Shown: piece after piece, positions 37,057-45,300 of the stretch
Numbering within the stretch: position 1 is the stretch's first letter
How the letters are laid out: every line of letters starts with the position of its first letter
The notes under the pieces: model-generated
What the model was told of the DNA's origin: nothing
The model's input: the letters and a program-made list of their open reading frames with translations, nothing else
Database searches by the model: none
Translations under genes and position numbers: made by a program
Source of the DNA: Prevotella lacticifex
GTDB taxonomy: Bacteria; Bacteroidota; Bacteroidia; Bacteroidales; Bacteroidaceae
DNA: 64,000 bases
Assembly: GCF_019973375.1 (NCBI RefSeq)
Contig: NZ_BPTV01000001.1
Location: 558,001 to 622,000 of the forward strand
Direction of reading: 5' to 3'

Positions 37057-39726
37057 ATGAGACATCTTACAGTATTACTACTGCTCTTCGTGACTATCGC
37101 TCTCGGTGCTGCCGAGAAGCCCTCCGTAGCCGGATTCTTCCCGATAAGCAATCAGGGGAGGATGGTATGGGATTTCAATCCTCAGTGGCGTTTCCATTTG
37201 GGCGATGCCGACGGTGCCTGGCGCGCCGACTACGATGATTCCGGCTGGGAGGTGGTGAGCACTCCTCACTGCGTGAAACTCGAACCGGCCGAAAGCTCCG
37301 GCGGCCGCAACTACCAGGGTGTGGCGTGGTACCGCAAGGTGTTCACGGCTCCTGCCGACCACCTGACCCTTTACTTCGAGGCCATCATGGGCAAGCAGGA
37401 CATCTACGTCAACGGCAAGCTCGCCGCCACGCATCTCGGCGGCTATCTGCCGGTTATCGTCGACCTCGACAAGGAGAAAATAAGGAAAGGCGACCGTTGC
37501 GTCGTGGCCGTCAAGGCCGACAACAGCGACGACAAGTCGTTCCCGCCGGGAAAGCCTCAGGCTGGTCTCGACTTCTGCTATCATGGCGGCATCTACCGCG
37601 ACGTGTGGCTTCTGTCGCGCAATCCCATCCACATCACCGACCCCTTGGAGGCCGGTCGCAAGGCGGGTGGGGGAGTGTTCGTCCACTATTCCGACATCAC
37701 CGCGAAGGCTGCCGACGTCCATGTCAACACCGACGTGTGCAATCTGTCGGCATCGGCATCGAAAATCGTTGTCGAGAACAGTCTTGTCGACAAGAACGGG
37801 CGCACCGTTGCCCGCAAGAGCAATACGCTGACCGTCATGGCCGGCGACACCGTTACGGCCGTTGTCAGCATGCATGTCGCACGCCCCAGCCTGTGGTCGC
37901 CTGAGTCGCCCTATCTCTACACGCTCGTCACACGCGTCAAGCAGGGCTCGCGCACCCTCGACGGTGGGGCCACACGCATCGGCATCAGGAGTGTGGAGTT
38001 CCGTGGTGCCGACGGTTTCTGGCTCAACGGCAAGCACTACCGCCAGTTCATCGGCGGCAACCGCCATCAGGATTTTGCCTATGTGGGCAATGCTGTTCCG
38101 AACAGTCAGCAGTGGCGCGACGCCCTCCGGCTGAAGAGCTTAGGGTTCAATATCATCCGCACGGCGCACTATCCGCAGGACCCTTCGTTCATGGATGCCT
38201 GCGATGAGCTTGGACTTTTCATCATCGTGGCTACCCCGGGATGGCAGTTCTGGAACTCCTCCGACCCGCGGTTTGAGCAGAGAGTATATAAGAATACGCG
38301 CGACATCATCCGCCGCGACCGCAATCATCCATGTGTGCTGATGTGGGAACCGATACTCAACGAGACCCGTTTCCCGAAGGATTTCGCCCTGAAGTCGCTA
38401 CAGATAACGAAGGACGAATATCCCTATCCCTACCGTCCGGCTGCCGCTGCCGACGTCAATTCGGCCGGTGTCCGCGACAATTATGATGTCGTTTACGGAT
38501 GGCCCGGCGACGATGCCAAGGCCAACCGCCCCAAGCAGTGTATCTTCACGCGTGAGTTCGGTGAGTATGTCGACGACTGGTATGCCCATAACTGCATCAA
38601 CCGCGCAAGCCGGTCGTGGGGTGAGCGCCCCATGCTCGTGCAGGCTCTCTCGTTGGCAAAGACCACGGAGGAGATGTACCGCACCGGCGGACAGTTCATC
38701 GGTGGTGCGCAGTGGCATCCCTTCGACCATCAGCGTGGATATCATCCCGATCCTTACTGGGGTGGCGACTACGACGCGTTCCGGCAGCCGAAGACCGTCT
38801 ACTGGTTCTATGCCGCTCAGAATAAGGCTGTTACGGACCGAAACGAGGTTGGTGCCGACAGCGTGCTGGCCCGTCTCAACCGGCCGATGGTACATATAGC
38901 CCACGAGATGACACCATTCTCCGACAGCGATGTGGTGGTGTTCTCCAACTGCGACAGTGTCCGTCTGACCACTTACGACGGCGAGAAGAGCTGGACGCTG
39001 CCCGTCCGCCACACCCCGGAGGGATGCAGCGATGCTGAGCTGAACACCCAGTTCTCGGCTCCTGTCATCTTCCACGATGCCTGGAACTTCTGGGAGGCCC
39101 GCGATCACAGCTATAAACATAAGGCCTGGCAGAAGGTTAAGATGGTTGCCGAGGGCATCATCGGCGGCCGCGTGGTATGCTCCGATGTGAGGATGCCGTC
39201 GCGCCGCAGCACGAAACTGCGCCTCTCGGTCGACGAGATGGGCCGTAAGCTCGTCGCTGACGGTTCCGACTTCGTCGTCGTAGTGTGTGAGGTCACCGAC
39301 GACAACGGCAATGTGCGGCGCTTAGCGAAGGAGAATATCCGGTTCACGGTGACCGGCGAAGGCCGTATCGTCGGCGACAATGCCGGCATTAACGCCAATC
39401 CGCGGGCCGTGGAGTGGGGCTCGGCGCCAATCCTTGTGCAGTCGACGCGCCGCGCCGGACGCATTCATATTCATGCCGAGGTGCAGTTCCCCGGTGCTCA
39501 TGCGCCCCAGCCAGTCGATTTGGACATAGAGTCGGTGCCTGCCGAGATGCCGTTCGTGCTGAACAACGGGGTGAAGGCCGGTGACGAGAACACCGCTCCC
39601 GCAGTGATGTCTGCGGCTGCCACCGCTGCTGTAACGCCGGTGCCGACAGCCCGTCTGACCGATAAGCAGAAGGCTGACATCCTTAAAGAGGTCGAACAGC
39701 AGCAGGCCGATTTCGGTATTAAGTAG
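37057..39726 (+). CDS. GH2 family exo-glycosidase (second copy, different subgroup)
   Basis: The 889-residue protein has a signal peptide (MRHLTVLLLLFVTIALGAAE). The jelly-roll domain shows WRADYDDSGWEVVSTPH, YQGVAWYRKVF and QDIYVNGKLAATHLGGYLP, the standard GH2 beta-galactosidase-like front. The TIM barrel has RQFIGGNRHQDFAYVGNA, MWEPILNETRFP (acid/base Glu436) and FTREFGEYVDDW (nucleophile probably Glu500). A C-terminal Ig-like domain with VTGEGRIVGDN and a short Lys/Gln-rich helix end it. It differs clearly from the 29037 GH2, so a different sugar is likely. It follows a -7 element and precedes the regulator by about 41 bp. Confidence 0.9.
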   Translation: MRHLTVLLLLFVTIALGAAEKPSVAGFFPISNQGRMVWDFNPQWRFHLGDADGAWRADYDDSGWEVVSTPHCVKLEPAESSGGRNYQGVAWYRKVFTAPADHLTLYFEAIMGKQDIYVNGKLAATHLGGYLPVIVDLDKEKIRKGDRCVVAVKADNSDDKSFPPGKPQAGLDFCYHGGIYRDVWLLSRNPIHITDPLEAGRKAGGGVFVHYSDITAKAADVHVNTDVCNLSASASKIVVENSLVDKNGRTVARKSNTLTVMAGDTVTAVVSMHVARPSLWSPESPYLYTLVTRVKQGSRTLDGGATRIGIRSVEFRGADGFWLNGKHYRQFIGGNRHQDFAYVGNAVPNSQQWRDALRLKSLGFNIIRTAHYPQDPSFMDACDELGLFIIVATPGWQFWNSSDPRFEQRVYKNTRDIIRRDRNHPCVLMWEPILNETRFPKDFALKSLQITKDEYPYPYRPAAAADVNSAGVRDNYDVVYGWPGDDAKANRPKQCIFTREFGEYVDDWYAHNCINRASRSWGERPMLVQALSLAKTTEEMYRTGGQFIGGAQWHPFDHQRGYHPDPYWGGDYDAFRQPKTVYWFYAAQNKAVTDRNEVGADSVLARLNRPMVHIAHEMTPFSDSDVVVFSNCDSVRLTTYDGEKSWTLPVRHTPEGCSDAELNTQFSAPVIFHDAWNFWEARDHSYKHKAWQKVKMVAEGIIGGRVVCSDVRMPSRRSTKLRLSVDEMGRKLVADGSDFVVVVCEVTDDNGNVRRLAKENIRFTVTGEGRIVGDNAGINANPRAVEWGSAPILVQSTRRAGRIHIHAEVQFPGAHAPQPVDLDIESVPAEMPFVLNNGVKAGDENTAPAVMSAAATAAVTPVPTARLTDKQKADILKEVEQQQADFGIK

Positions 39727-39767
39727 ACAATACAATATTCTGCGAGTGATGAGGGAATGCCAATGGA

Positions 39768-42743
39768 ATGTCGGAATTTTTCTGTGAGGGCGCAACGGTG
39801 AGGACAAATCTGCTAAAACCACTGCTGATAATGCTCGCCGTCCTTCCTCTGTTTGCCGTAAACAGGGGAAGGAACGTCGTCGACGGTACTCCCGCACCGG
39901 TCGCCACCGGCAATGCCATCGTGGAGAACTATACCGTCGAAGACGGACTTCCCTATGGCATCGTGAGCAGTGTGATACGCACCGGCGACGGATTCATGTG
40001 GTTCGGCACGTGGTATGGCGTCAGCCGTTTCGACGGATTGCACTTCCAAAACTACACGGGACTCTTCTCGTCGAAATCAGACCAGCCGCCGAGGAAGGTC
40101 GAGACGATGGTCGAGGACGGTCAGGGCAATATCTGGGTCAAGACCCTCGACTGGCGGCTGTCGGTGCTCTTCAAACGTGAGGACAGGTTCAAGAATGTCG
40201 AGAACGAACTGAAACGCTATACTAACAACCTGCAAATTATTAAGATACAGTCCGACTCGCGCGGTCATGTGCTCCTCCTTACGAAGGATAAGAATCTCCT
40301 TCTCGGTTCCACCACTGCCGACGGACGTGTCGAACTGCGCCTCATTGCTAATTCGCACGGTGCCATCGACAAGAGCAGTATGCAGTTGCGCACCGACCTT
40401 GTCGACATCCGCAACGGCTATGCGGCCTGGGTGGGACGCGACTACAGCATTTTCGCCATGCCGATAGCAACGGGTAGGAGTGCCGCATACCATAATTTGG
40501 ATTTCTACCGCCAGCGGTTCCGCGGGCTTGATGAGGCCTCGCACCGCTGCACCGACGCCAAGGGGACGGTGTGGGCCCTTGCCGACGGACATCTCTATGG
40601 ATATAACCCAAAGACTCATCAGCAAGCCGATTATACCCTTGCGCTGTCGGGAAAGATTACGAGTCCGGTATTCTGCCGGTCGGGAAACCGCCTCTTTGTG
40701 CTCACCGAAGCCGGCGAGGCTCTGTGCGTCAATACCTTGACGATGAGGGTGATGCCGGTGAATGCCGCTGAGGGAATGACTCAGGGCAAGCCCACGGTGA
40801 GGTATATCGGCATGCTCGCCGACCCCTCCGGCGACCTGTGGCTGACGACGGCGGGACGCGGAATATACAAGGTGACATTCCCGTTGTCGCAGTTCCGCCT
40901 CATCACCGTACCCGATTCGGGCAACAACGGCATAAGGTCGATATTCCAACTGGCCGATGGCGATGTGTGGGCGGGCTCGCGCAACAAGAATTTATATATC
41001 TTCGACAGCTCCGGGCGACTCAAACAGACGCTCCGCTACACCGATTACGGCATCGGCTCGGTATATAATATCATGGCTGACAGTCGGGGACGGCTGTGGC
41101 TGTCGACGAAGGGCGACGGCCTCGTGCTCGCCACGGCCGACGCGTCGCAGCCCTGCGGATGGCGGTTCCGCCACTTCCGTCACGACCGCAACAACCCCGC
41201 AAGCATCGGTGGTAACAATGTCTACGTCACTTATGAGGACTCGCAGCATAATATATGGGTGGGAACACTCGACGGCGGACTCAATCTGCTGACGGAAAAT
41301 GGTGACAGCATCACCTTTTATAATAAGCTTAACGGCATGACCCACTACCCCGGCTACGGACTGTATATGGAGGTCCGCAACATGGTGGAGGACGGGTCGG
41401 GACGGCTGTGGGTCGGGACCATCGACGGTCTGATGGCTGTCAACACGCAGTTTCGGTCGCCGGCCGACATCCGTTTCGATACTTTCCGCGACCGTCAGGC
41501 CAGTCCTTTCGTCAACTCCGATATCTACACACTCTTTCGCGACAGCCGGAAGAATGTGTGGGTATGTGCCTTCGGTGGCGGATTGAGTCGCATGACGGGA
41601 TATGATTCGGCTGCTAAGGTACCTATATTTAATAATGTGGGACTGCGCGAAGGGATGGAGAACGATGTCGTTCTCTCCGTCGTCGAGGACTCGCGGCGGC
41701 AGCTCTGGCTCGCCGGTTCCGACCGTTTGTCGTGCTACGATGAGGCTGCGAGACGCGTTCGGACGTTCGGACGTTCCGATGGTCTGCCGCCGATAGTATT
41801 CGAGGAGGGTGCGGCCATGCGCAATACCAATGGCGAACTGTGGATGGGAAGTAAGGAGGGAATACTCGTTTTCCGTCCCGACGGACTCATGCAGCCTAAG
41901 GATTCTTTCCCCGTTTATATTGTCGGCTGTACCGTTAACAATCAGGATATAAGACATTTAGACCACTCTGTCACCGACGGTTCTATAACTTACTCGGACG
42001 AGATGAGGCTCAGTCACGACCAGAACATGCTCACCCTGACGTTTGCCGTGCTCGACTACGGTAGTCAGAACAATATCATCTGCCGTCATCGCCTTGAGGG
42101 TTTCGACACCGACTGGCACTATGACGGGCGCAACCGCATGGCTTCCTATTCACAGGTGCCATGGGGCGAGTACACGTTTGTGGTCGAGGCTGCCGATGCT
42201 GCCAACCCCGGTCATCCGGCGGTCAGACGGCTCCATATCGTCATTCTGCCGCCGTGGTGGGCTACGTGGTGGGCTTATGCCATATATTTTCTGCTCGCTA
42301 TGGCTGCGGCCGTGGCTCTGTTCCGGTATGTAAGGTATCAGATCCGACTGAAGAACGACCTCTATGTGCAGTCGAAGGTGGCCGAATTCAAGCGTCAGTT
42401 CACCATGGAGCAGGAGGATAAGGCCTTCATGCAGAGGGTCAAGGATGCCGTTGAGGCTAACATCGACAAGGCCGATTTCGACATGGATGCCCTTGCCGGA
42501 GAGCTCGGGATGAGCCGCAGTGCCCTCTTCAAGCGCATTAAGGCACTTACGGGAGAGTCGCCGTCGGAATTTGTCAGAAACTACAAACTGACCAAGGCCG
42601 TTGATCTGCTGACGCATTCCGACCGCAGTATCACTGATGTGGCATACGCCTCAGGCTTCAGCGACGTCGGTTATTTCGGCAAATGTTTCCGGAAAAAGTA
42701 TGGCATGAGCCCACGTGACTATAAGAATAGGAAAGAAAATTAA
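39768..42743 (+). CDS. Membrane propeller-AraC regulator lacking kinase and receiver domains
   Basis: The 991-residue protein has two-component-regulator propeller repeats from about 45 to 720 (GLPYGIVSSVIRTGDGFMWF, DSRGRLWLSTKGDGL, DSQHNIWVGTLDGGL, DGSGRLWVGTIDG). A Y_Y_Y domain follows at about 750-825, one transmembrane helix at about 829-852 (WWAYAIYFLLAMAAAVALF), and an AraC DNA-binding domain at about 890-985 (MDALAGELGMSRSALFKRIK, ITDVAYASGFSDVGYFGKCF). Hybrid two-component systems of this type are usually 1300-1400 residues, with kinase, ATPase and receiver between membrane and AraC parts. None is present here. It probably senses a periplasmic pectin oligosaccharide and activates the locus. 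A GTG at 39798 gives a more typical signal sequence and may be the true start. Confidence 0.88.
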   Translation: MSEFFCEGATVRTNLLKPLLIMLAVLPLFAVNRGRNVVDGTPAPVATGNAIVENYTVEDGLPYGIVSSVIRTGDGFMWFGTWYGVSRFDGLHFQNYTGLFSSKSDQPPRKVETMVEDGQGNIWVKTLDWRLSVLFKREDRFKNVENELKRYTNNLQIIKIQSDSRGHVLLLTKDKNLLLGSTTADGRVELRLIANSHGAIDKSSMQLRTDLVDIRNGYAAWVGRDYSIFAMPIATGRSAAYHNLDFYRQRFRGLDEASHRCTDAKGTVWALADGHLYGYNPKTHQQADYTLALSGKITSPVFCRSGNRLFVLTEAGEALCVNTLTMRVMPVNAAEGMTQGKPTVRYIGMLADPSGDLWLTTAGRGIYKVTFPLSQFRLITVPDSGNNGIRSIFQLADGDVWAGSRNKNLYIFDSSGRLKQTLRYTDYGIGSVYNIMADSRGRLWLSTKGDGLVLATADASQPCGWRFRHFRHDRNNPASIGGNNVYVTYEDSQHNIWVGTLDGGLNLLTENGDSITFYNKLNGMTHYPGYGLYMEVRNMVEDGSGRLWVGTIDGLMAVNTQFRSPADIRFDTFRDRQASPFVNSDIYTLFRDSRKNVWVCAFGGGLSRMTGYDSAAKVPIFNNVGLREGMENDVVLSVVEDSRRQLWLAGSDRLSCYDEAARRVRTFGRSDGLPPIVFEEGAAMRNTNGELWMGSKEGILVFRPDGLMQPKDSFPVYIVGCTVNNQDIRHLDHSVTDGSITYSDEMRLSHDQNMLTLTFAVLDYGSQNNIICRHRLEGFDTDWHYDGRNRMASYSQVPWGEYTFVVEAADAANPGHPAVRRLHIVILPPWWATWWAYAIYFLLAMAAAVALFRYVRYQIRLKNDLYVQSKVAEFKRQFTMEQEDKAFMQRVKDAVEANIDKADFDMDALAGELGMSRSALFKRIKALTGESPSEFVRNYKLTKAVDLLTHSDRSITDVAYASGFSDVGYFGKCFRKKYGMSPRDYKNRKEN

Positions 42744-42835
42744 AAAAATAAAAATTTAAGTGTTACAGTATTAGACCGTGTCCGTCCTTTTGATGAAAGT
42801 TAACTTTTTTACGACATAAAACTATTTCTACCTGA

Positions 42836-43720
42836 ATGACGGTCAAAAATATAGCCATTTCCCTACTTGTGACATTCTTGTCACTGCCCTCTTTCGCGCA
42901 GCAATACCATATTGCGGCTTGCGACTGGATGATGCTCAAGCGACAGAAGATTGGTGAGTTTGCGCTGGCTCGTGAGCTCGGGGCCGATGGTGTGGAGATG
43001 GATATGGGACCGCTCGGTAAGCGCGTACTCTTTGATAACCAGCTTCGCGACAGAGTTCAGGCCGCCAAATTCCGCCATCTTGCCGACAGTCTGCATGTCG
43101 CGGTGGCCTCGGTGGCGATGAGCGGGTTCTTCGCCCAGAGTCTTATAGCCCGCGACAACTATCAGGACCTCTTCGCCGACTGCCTCAGAACGATGCGGAT
43201 GTTCGGCTGTAAGGTGGCTTTTCTGCCCCTCGGAGGTTGTGGCGAAGGATGGAAACGCCCCGGCAGCGAGCATGATGAGCTCGTCCGGCGGCTCCGTGTC
43301 ATCGGTAGTATGGCCCAGAAGAATGGGGTCATCGTCGGAATAAGGACGGCCCTCGATGCTAAGGCCGCCCGCCGTCTGCTCAAGGAGATAGGCAGCGACG
43401 GCATAAAAATATACTATAGCTTCCAGGATGCCATCGATAATGGCCGTGACATCTGTAAGGAATTGCGGTGCCTCGGACGTCGGCGAATAGTGCAGATCCA
43501 CGCTTCCAACACCGACGGAGTGCTGCTCAAGGACGATCCGGCGGTCGACCTCGTAGCCATAAAGCGGACCCTCGACAAGCTGAGGTGGTCGGGATGGCTC
43601 GTCGTGGAGCGCAGTCGGGATGTGAAAAGAGTGCGCGACGTGAAGTACAATTTTGGCGAAAATATCGCTTATCTGAAACGAATCTTCCAGTCGGAGCCTG
43701 CTCCTACGACCTTAAAATGA
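42836..43720 (+). CDS. Exported sugar isomerase/epimerase-like TIM-barrel protein
   Basis: The 294-residue protein has a signal peptide (MTVKNIAISLLVTFLSLPSFAQ), so it acts outside the cytoplasm. The body matches the xylose-isomerase-like AP endonuclease 2 TIM-barrel family: AACDWMMLKRQKIGEFALAR, ELGADGVEMDMG, VVIVGIRTALDA-like strand 4, IVQIHASNTDG and WLVVERSRD. Several metal-ligand positions of true isomerases are not obvious, and the usual active-site Glu near strand 4 is replaced in GIRTALD. It lies between the regulator and the SusCD operon and may be co-regulated with it. Exported members are common in Bacteroidota but their reaction is not settled. Confidence 0.75.
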   Translation: MTVKNIAISLLVTFLSLPSFAQQYHIAACDWMMLKRQKIGEFALARELGADGVEMDMGPLGKRVLFDNQLRDRVQAAKFRHLADSLHVAVASVAMSGFFAQSLIARDNYQDLFADCLRTMRMFGCKVAFLPLGGCGEGWKRPGSEHDELVRRLRVIGSMAQKNGVIVGIRTALDAKAARRLLKEIGSDGIKIYYSFQDAIDNGRDICKELRCLGRRRIVQIHASNTDGVLLKDDPAVDLVAIKRTLDKLRWSGWLVVERSRDVKRVRDVKYNFGENIAYLKRIFQSEPAPTTLK

Positions 43721-43780
43721 TGATAGTGAATCAATCCAAAAACCAATTATATTGACTAATAAACTCAAAACCAATAGATT

Positions 43781-45277
43781 ATGAAAATGAAACATCTCTA
43801 TCAGCGACACGCTTTCGGCGCCGTTATCGCAACAGCTTTCGTTGCAATGGCATTGGCATCGTGTGCTGTCGACGGCTATGACGATGAGACGTTCAGCGGT
43901 GGTGTGACAGGACAGACACTGTCGTCGCCGGCTGCCGACTCCATTGTCTTCACGGCAAATGCCGATGGTACGAAGACAACCATCTCCTGGCCTGTTGTCT
44001 ACGGGGCCGGTGGATACTGTTGCTCGGTTCTTAACGTCAGCGACGAGAGCCATCCTGTCGTCGTGGTGGGCGACACCGTCGTCGACGGTACGACCCTTGT
44101 CGTGCCGCGAACGGAGGACGTCAACTATTCGTTCTCCATCAGAACGGTGGGCAATGAGGAACTCGGCAACAGCGATGCGGCTGAGACGACAACGGCGTTC
44201 TTTTCGTCCTATCTCCCCGGATACGCCACAATACCCGACGGTTCCGACATCGCCGAGTGGCTATCGCAGAACGCCCTGCCCGAGGATAAGGGCGAAGTGG
44301 CCCTCGACCTCGTCGAAAACGGTCACTATACGCTCAATGCCAATGCCACATTCGGCAACGCTCCTGTGACTATCAGGACCACCAGCAGCAACCGTGCGAC
44401 CATCACCGTGGGTGCCGATGCCAGTTTCGTGATTAAGGGAGGCTTCAGTCTGAAGAACGTTGTTATCGATGGGTCGAACTGTTCTAACCCTCTGATACTC
44501 ATGAATGCCGAGCCTAACCCTGCAACGAAGAACACCGTGTCGGACAAGGGATTCTATTATATTGAGGACCCGGTCAAGATTGTAAACTGCCTTGTCAGCA
44601 ATCTCACCGACGAAGTGATTAACAACAACAAGACTCAGTACTGTATTCATACCTTCCTTGTCGATAACAGCGTGTTCCACTTTAACACTGCAAGCGGCCA
44701 CGGGTCGGGTTCATACTTCAATATGTACAATAACGGAGCCTGCATCAACGATTTCACCGCATCGAACTCTACGTTCTACAACACCTCCGACAACGAGATG
44801 AAGTACTTCATCCGTTACAACAACTCCGGCGGTCCTAAGCGTACGGGTTATTCAAAGGCTACTGTGACACTGCGCCAGTGCACATTCTATAATGTCGTAA
44901 AGAAGAGTCAGGTGGCCAACTACGACGGTCTGCGCCGCACCGACCTCGCTACCTTCACCCTCGACCATAACATCATCGCCGACACGGGCAACAAACAGTT
45001 CGTCCGCAGGTTCATTGCCGGAGGCTCATGGAGCGATGCCGGAATAAAGAATTTCACCTCCAATACCTATGTTATGGACGGTGAGGATGCCTGGACGATG
45101 CCCGATGCCGCCGACCCAACGACGTGGACGGGTGAGGCTCAGTATGATCAGACGGGTACAATCGTTGCCGGCGATCCTGGCTTCAAGGACGCTGCCAATG
45201 GCGATTTCACCGTCAGCGGTGCCAACCAAATAGCAAGTCGCAACGGCGATCCGCGGTGGTTGCCGTCGGCTCAGTAA
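43781..45277 (+). CDS. Surface lipoprotein with FN3-like and beta-helix (DUF4957/DUF5123-like) domains
   Basis: The 498-residue protein has a lipoprotein signal ending in MALASC (Cys28). An FN3-like domain at about 50-135 (ADGTKTTISWPVVYGAGGYC, VNYSFSIRTVG) is followed by a beta-helix of DUF4957/DUF5123 type. The helix includes ATITVGADASFVIKGGFSLK, VIDGSNCSNPLILMN, NDFTASNSTFYNTSDNEMK, VTLRQCTFYNVVKKS and the end motif FTVSGANQIASRNGDPRWLP. Such proteins are cell-surface glycan-binding partners encoded beside SusC/SusD in pectin loci. Unusually it precedes susC rather than following susD. The gap to susC is 23 bp. Confidence 0.85.
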   Translation: MKMKHLYQRHAFGAVIATAFVAMALASCAVDGYDDETFSGGVTGQTLSSPAADSIVFTANADGTKTTISWPVVYGAGGYCCSVLNVSDESHPVVVVGDTVVDGTTLVVPRTEDVNYSFSIRTVGNEELGNSDAAETTTAFFSSYLPGYATIPDGSDIAEWLSQNALPEDKGEVALDLVENGHYTLNANATFGNAPVTIRTTSSNRATITVGADASFVIKGGFSLKNVVIDGSNCSNPLILMNAEPNPATKNTVSDKGFYYIEDPVKIVNCLVSNLTDEVINNNKTQYCIHTFLVDNSVFHFNTASGHGSGSYFNMYNNGACINDFTASNSTFYNTSDNEMKYFIRYNNSGGPKRTGYSKATVTLRQCTFYNVVKKSQVANYDGLRRTDLATFTLDHNIIADTGNKQFVRRFIAGGSWSDAGIKNFTSNTYVMDGEDAWTMPDAADPTTWTGEAQYDQTGTIVAGDPGFKDAANGDFTVSGANQIASRNGDPRWLPSAQ

Positions 45278-45300
45278 CAAACTACTTAAGACTATAGGTC

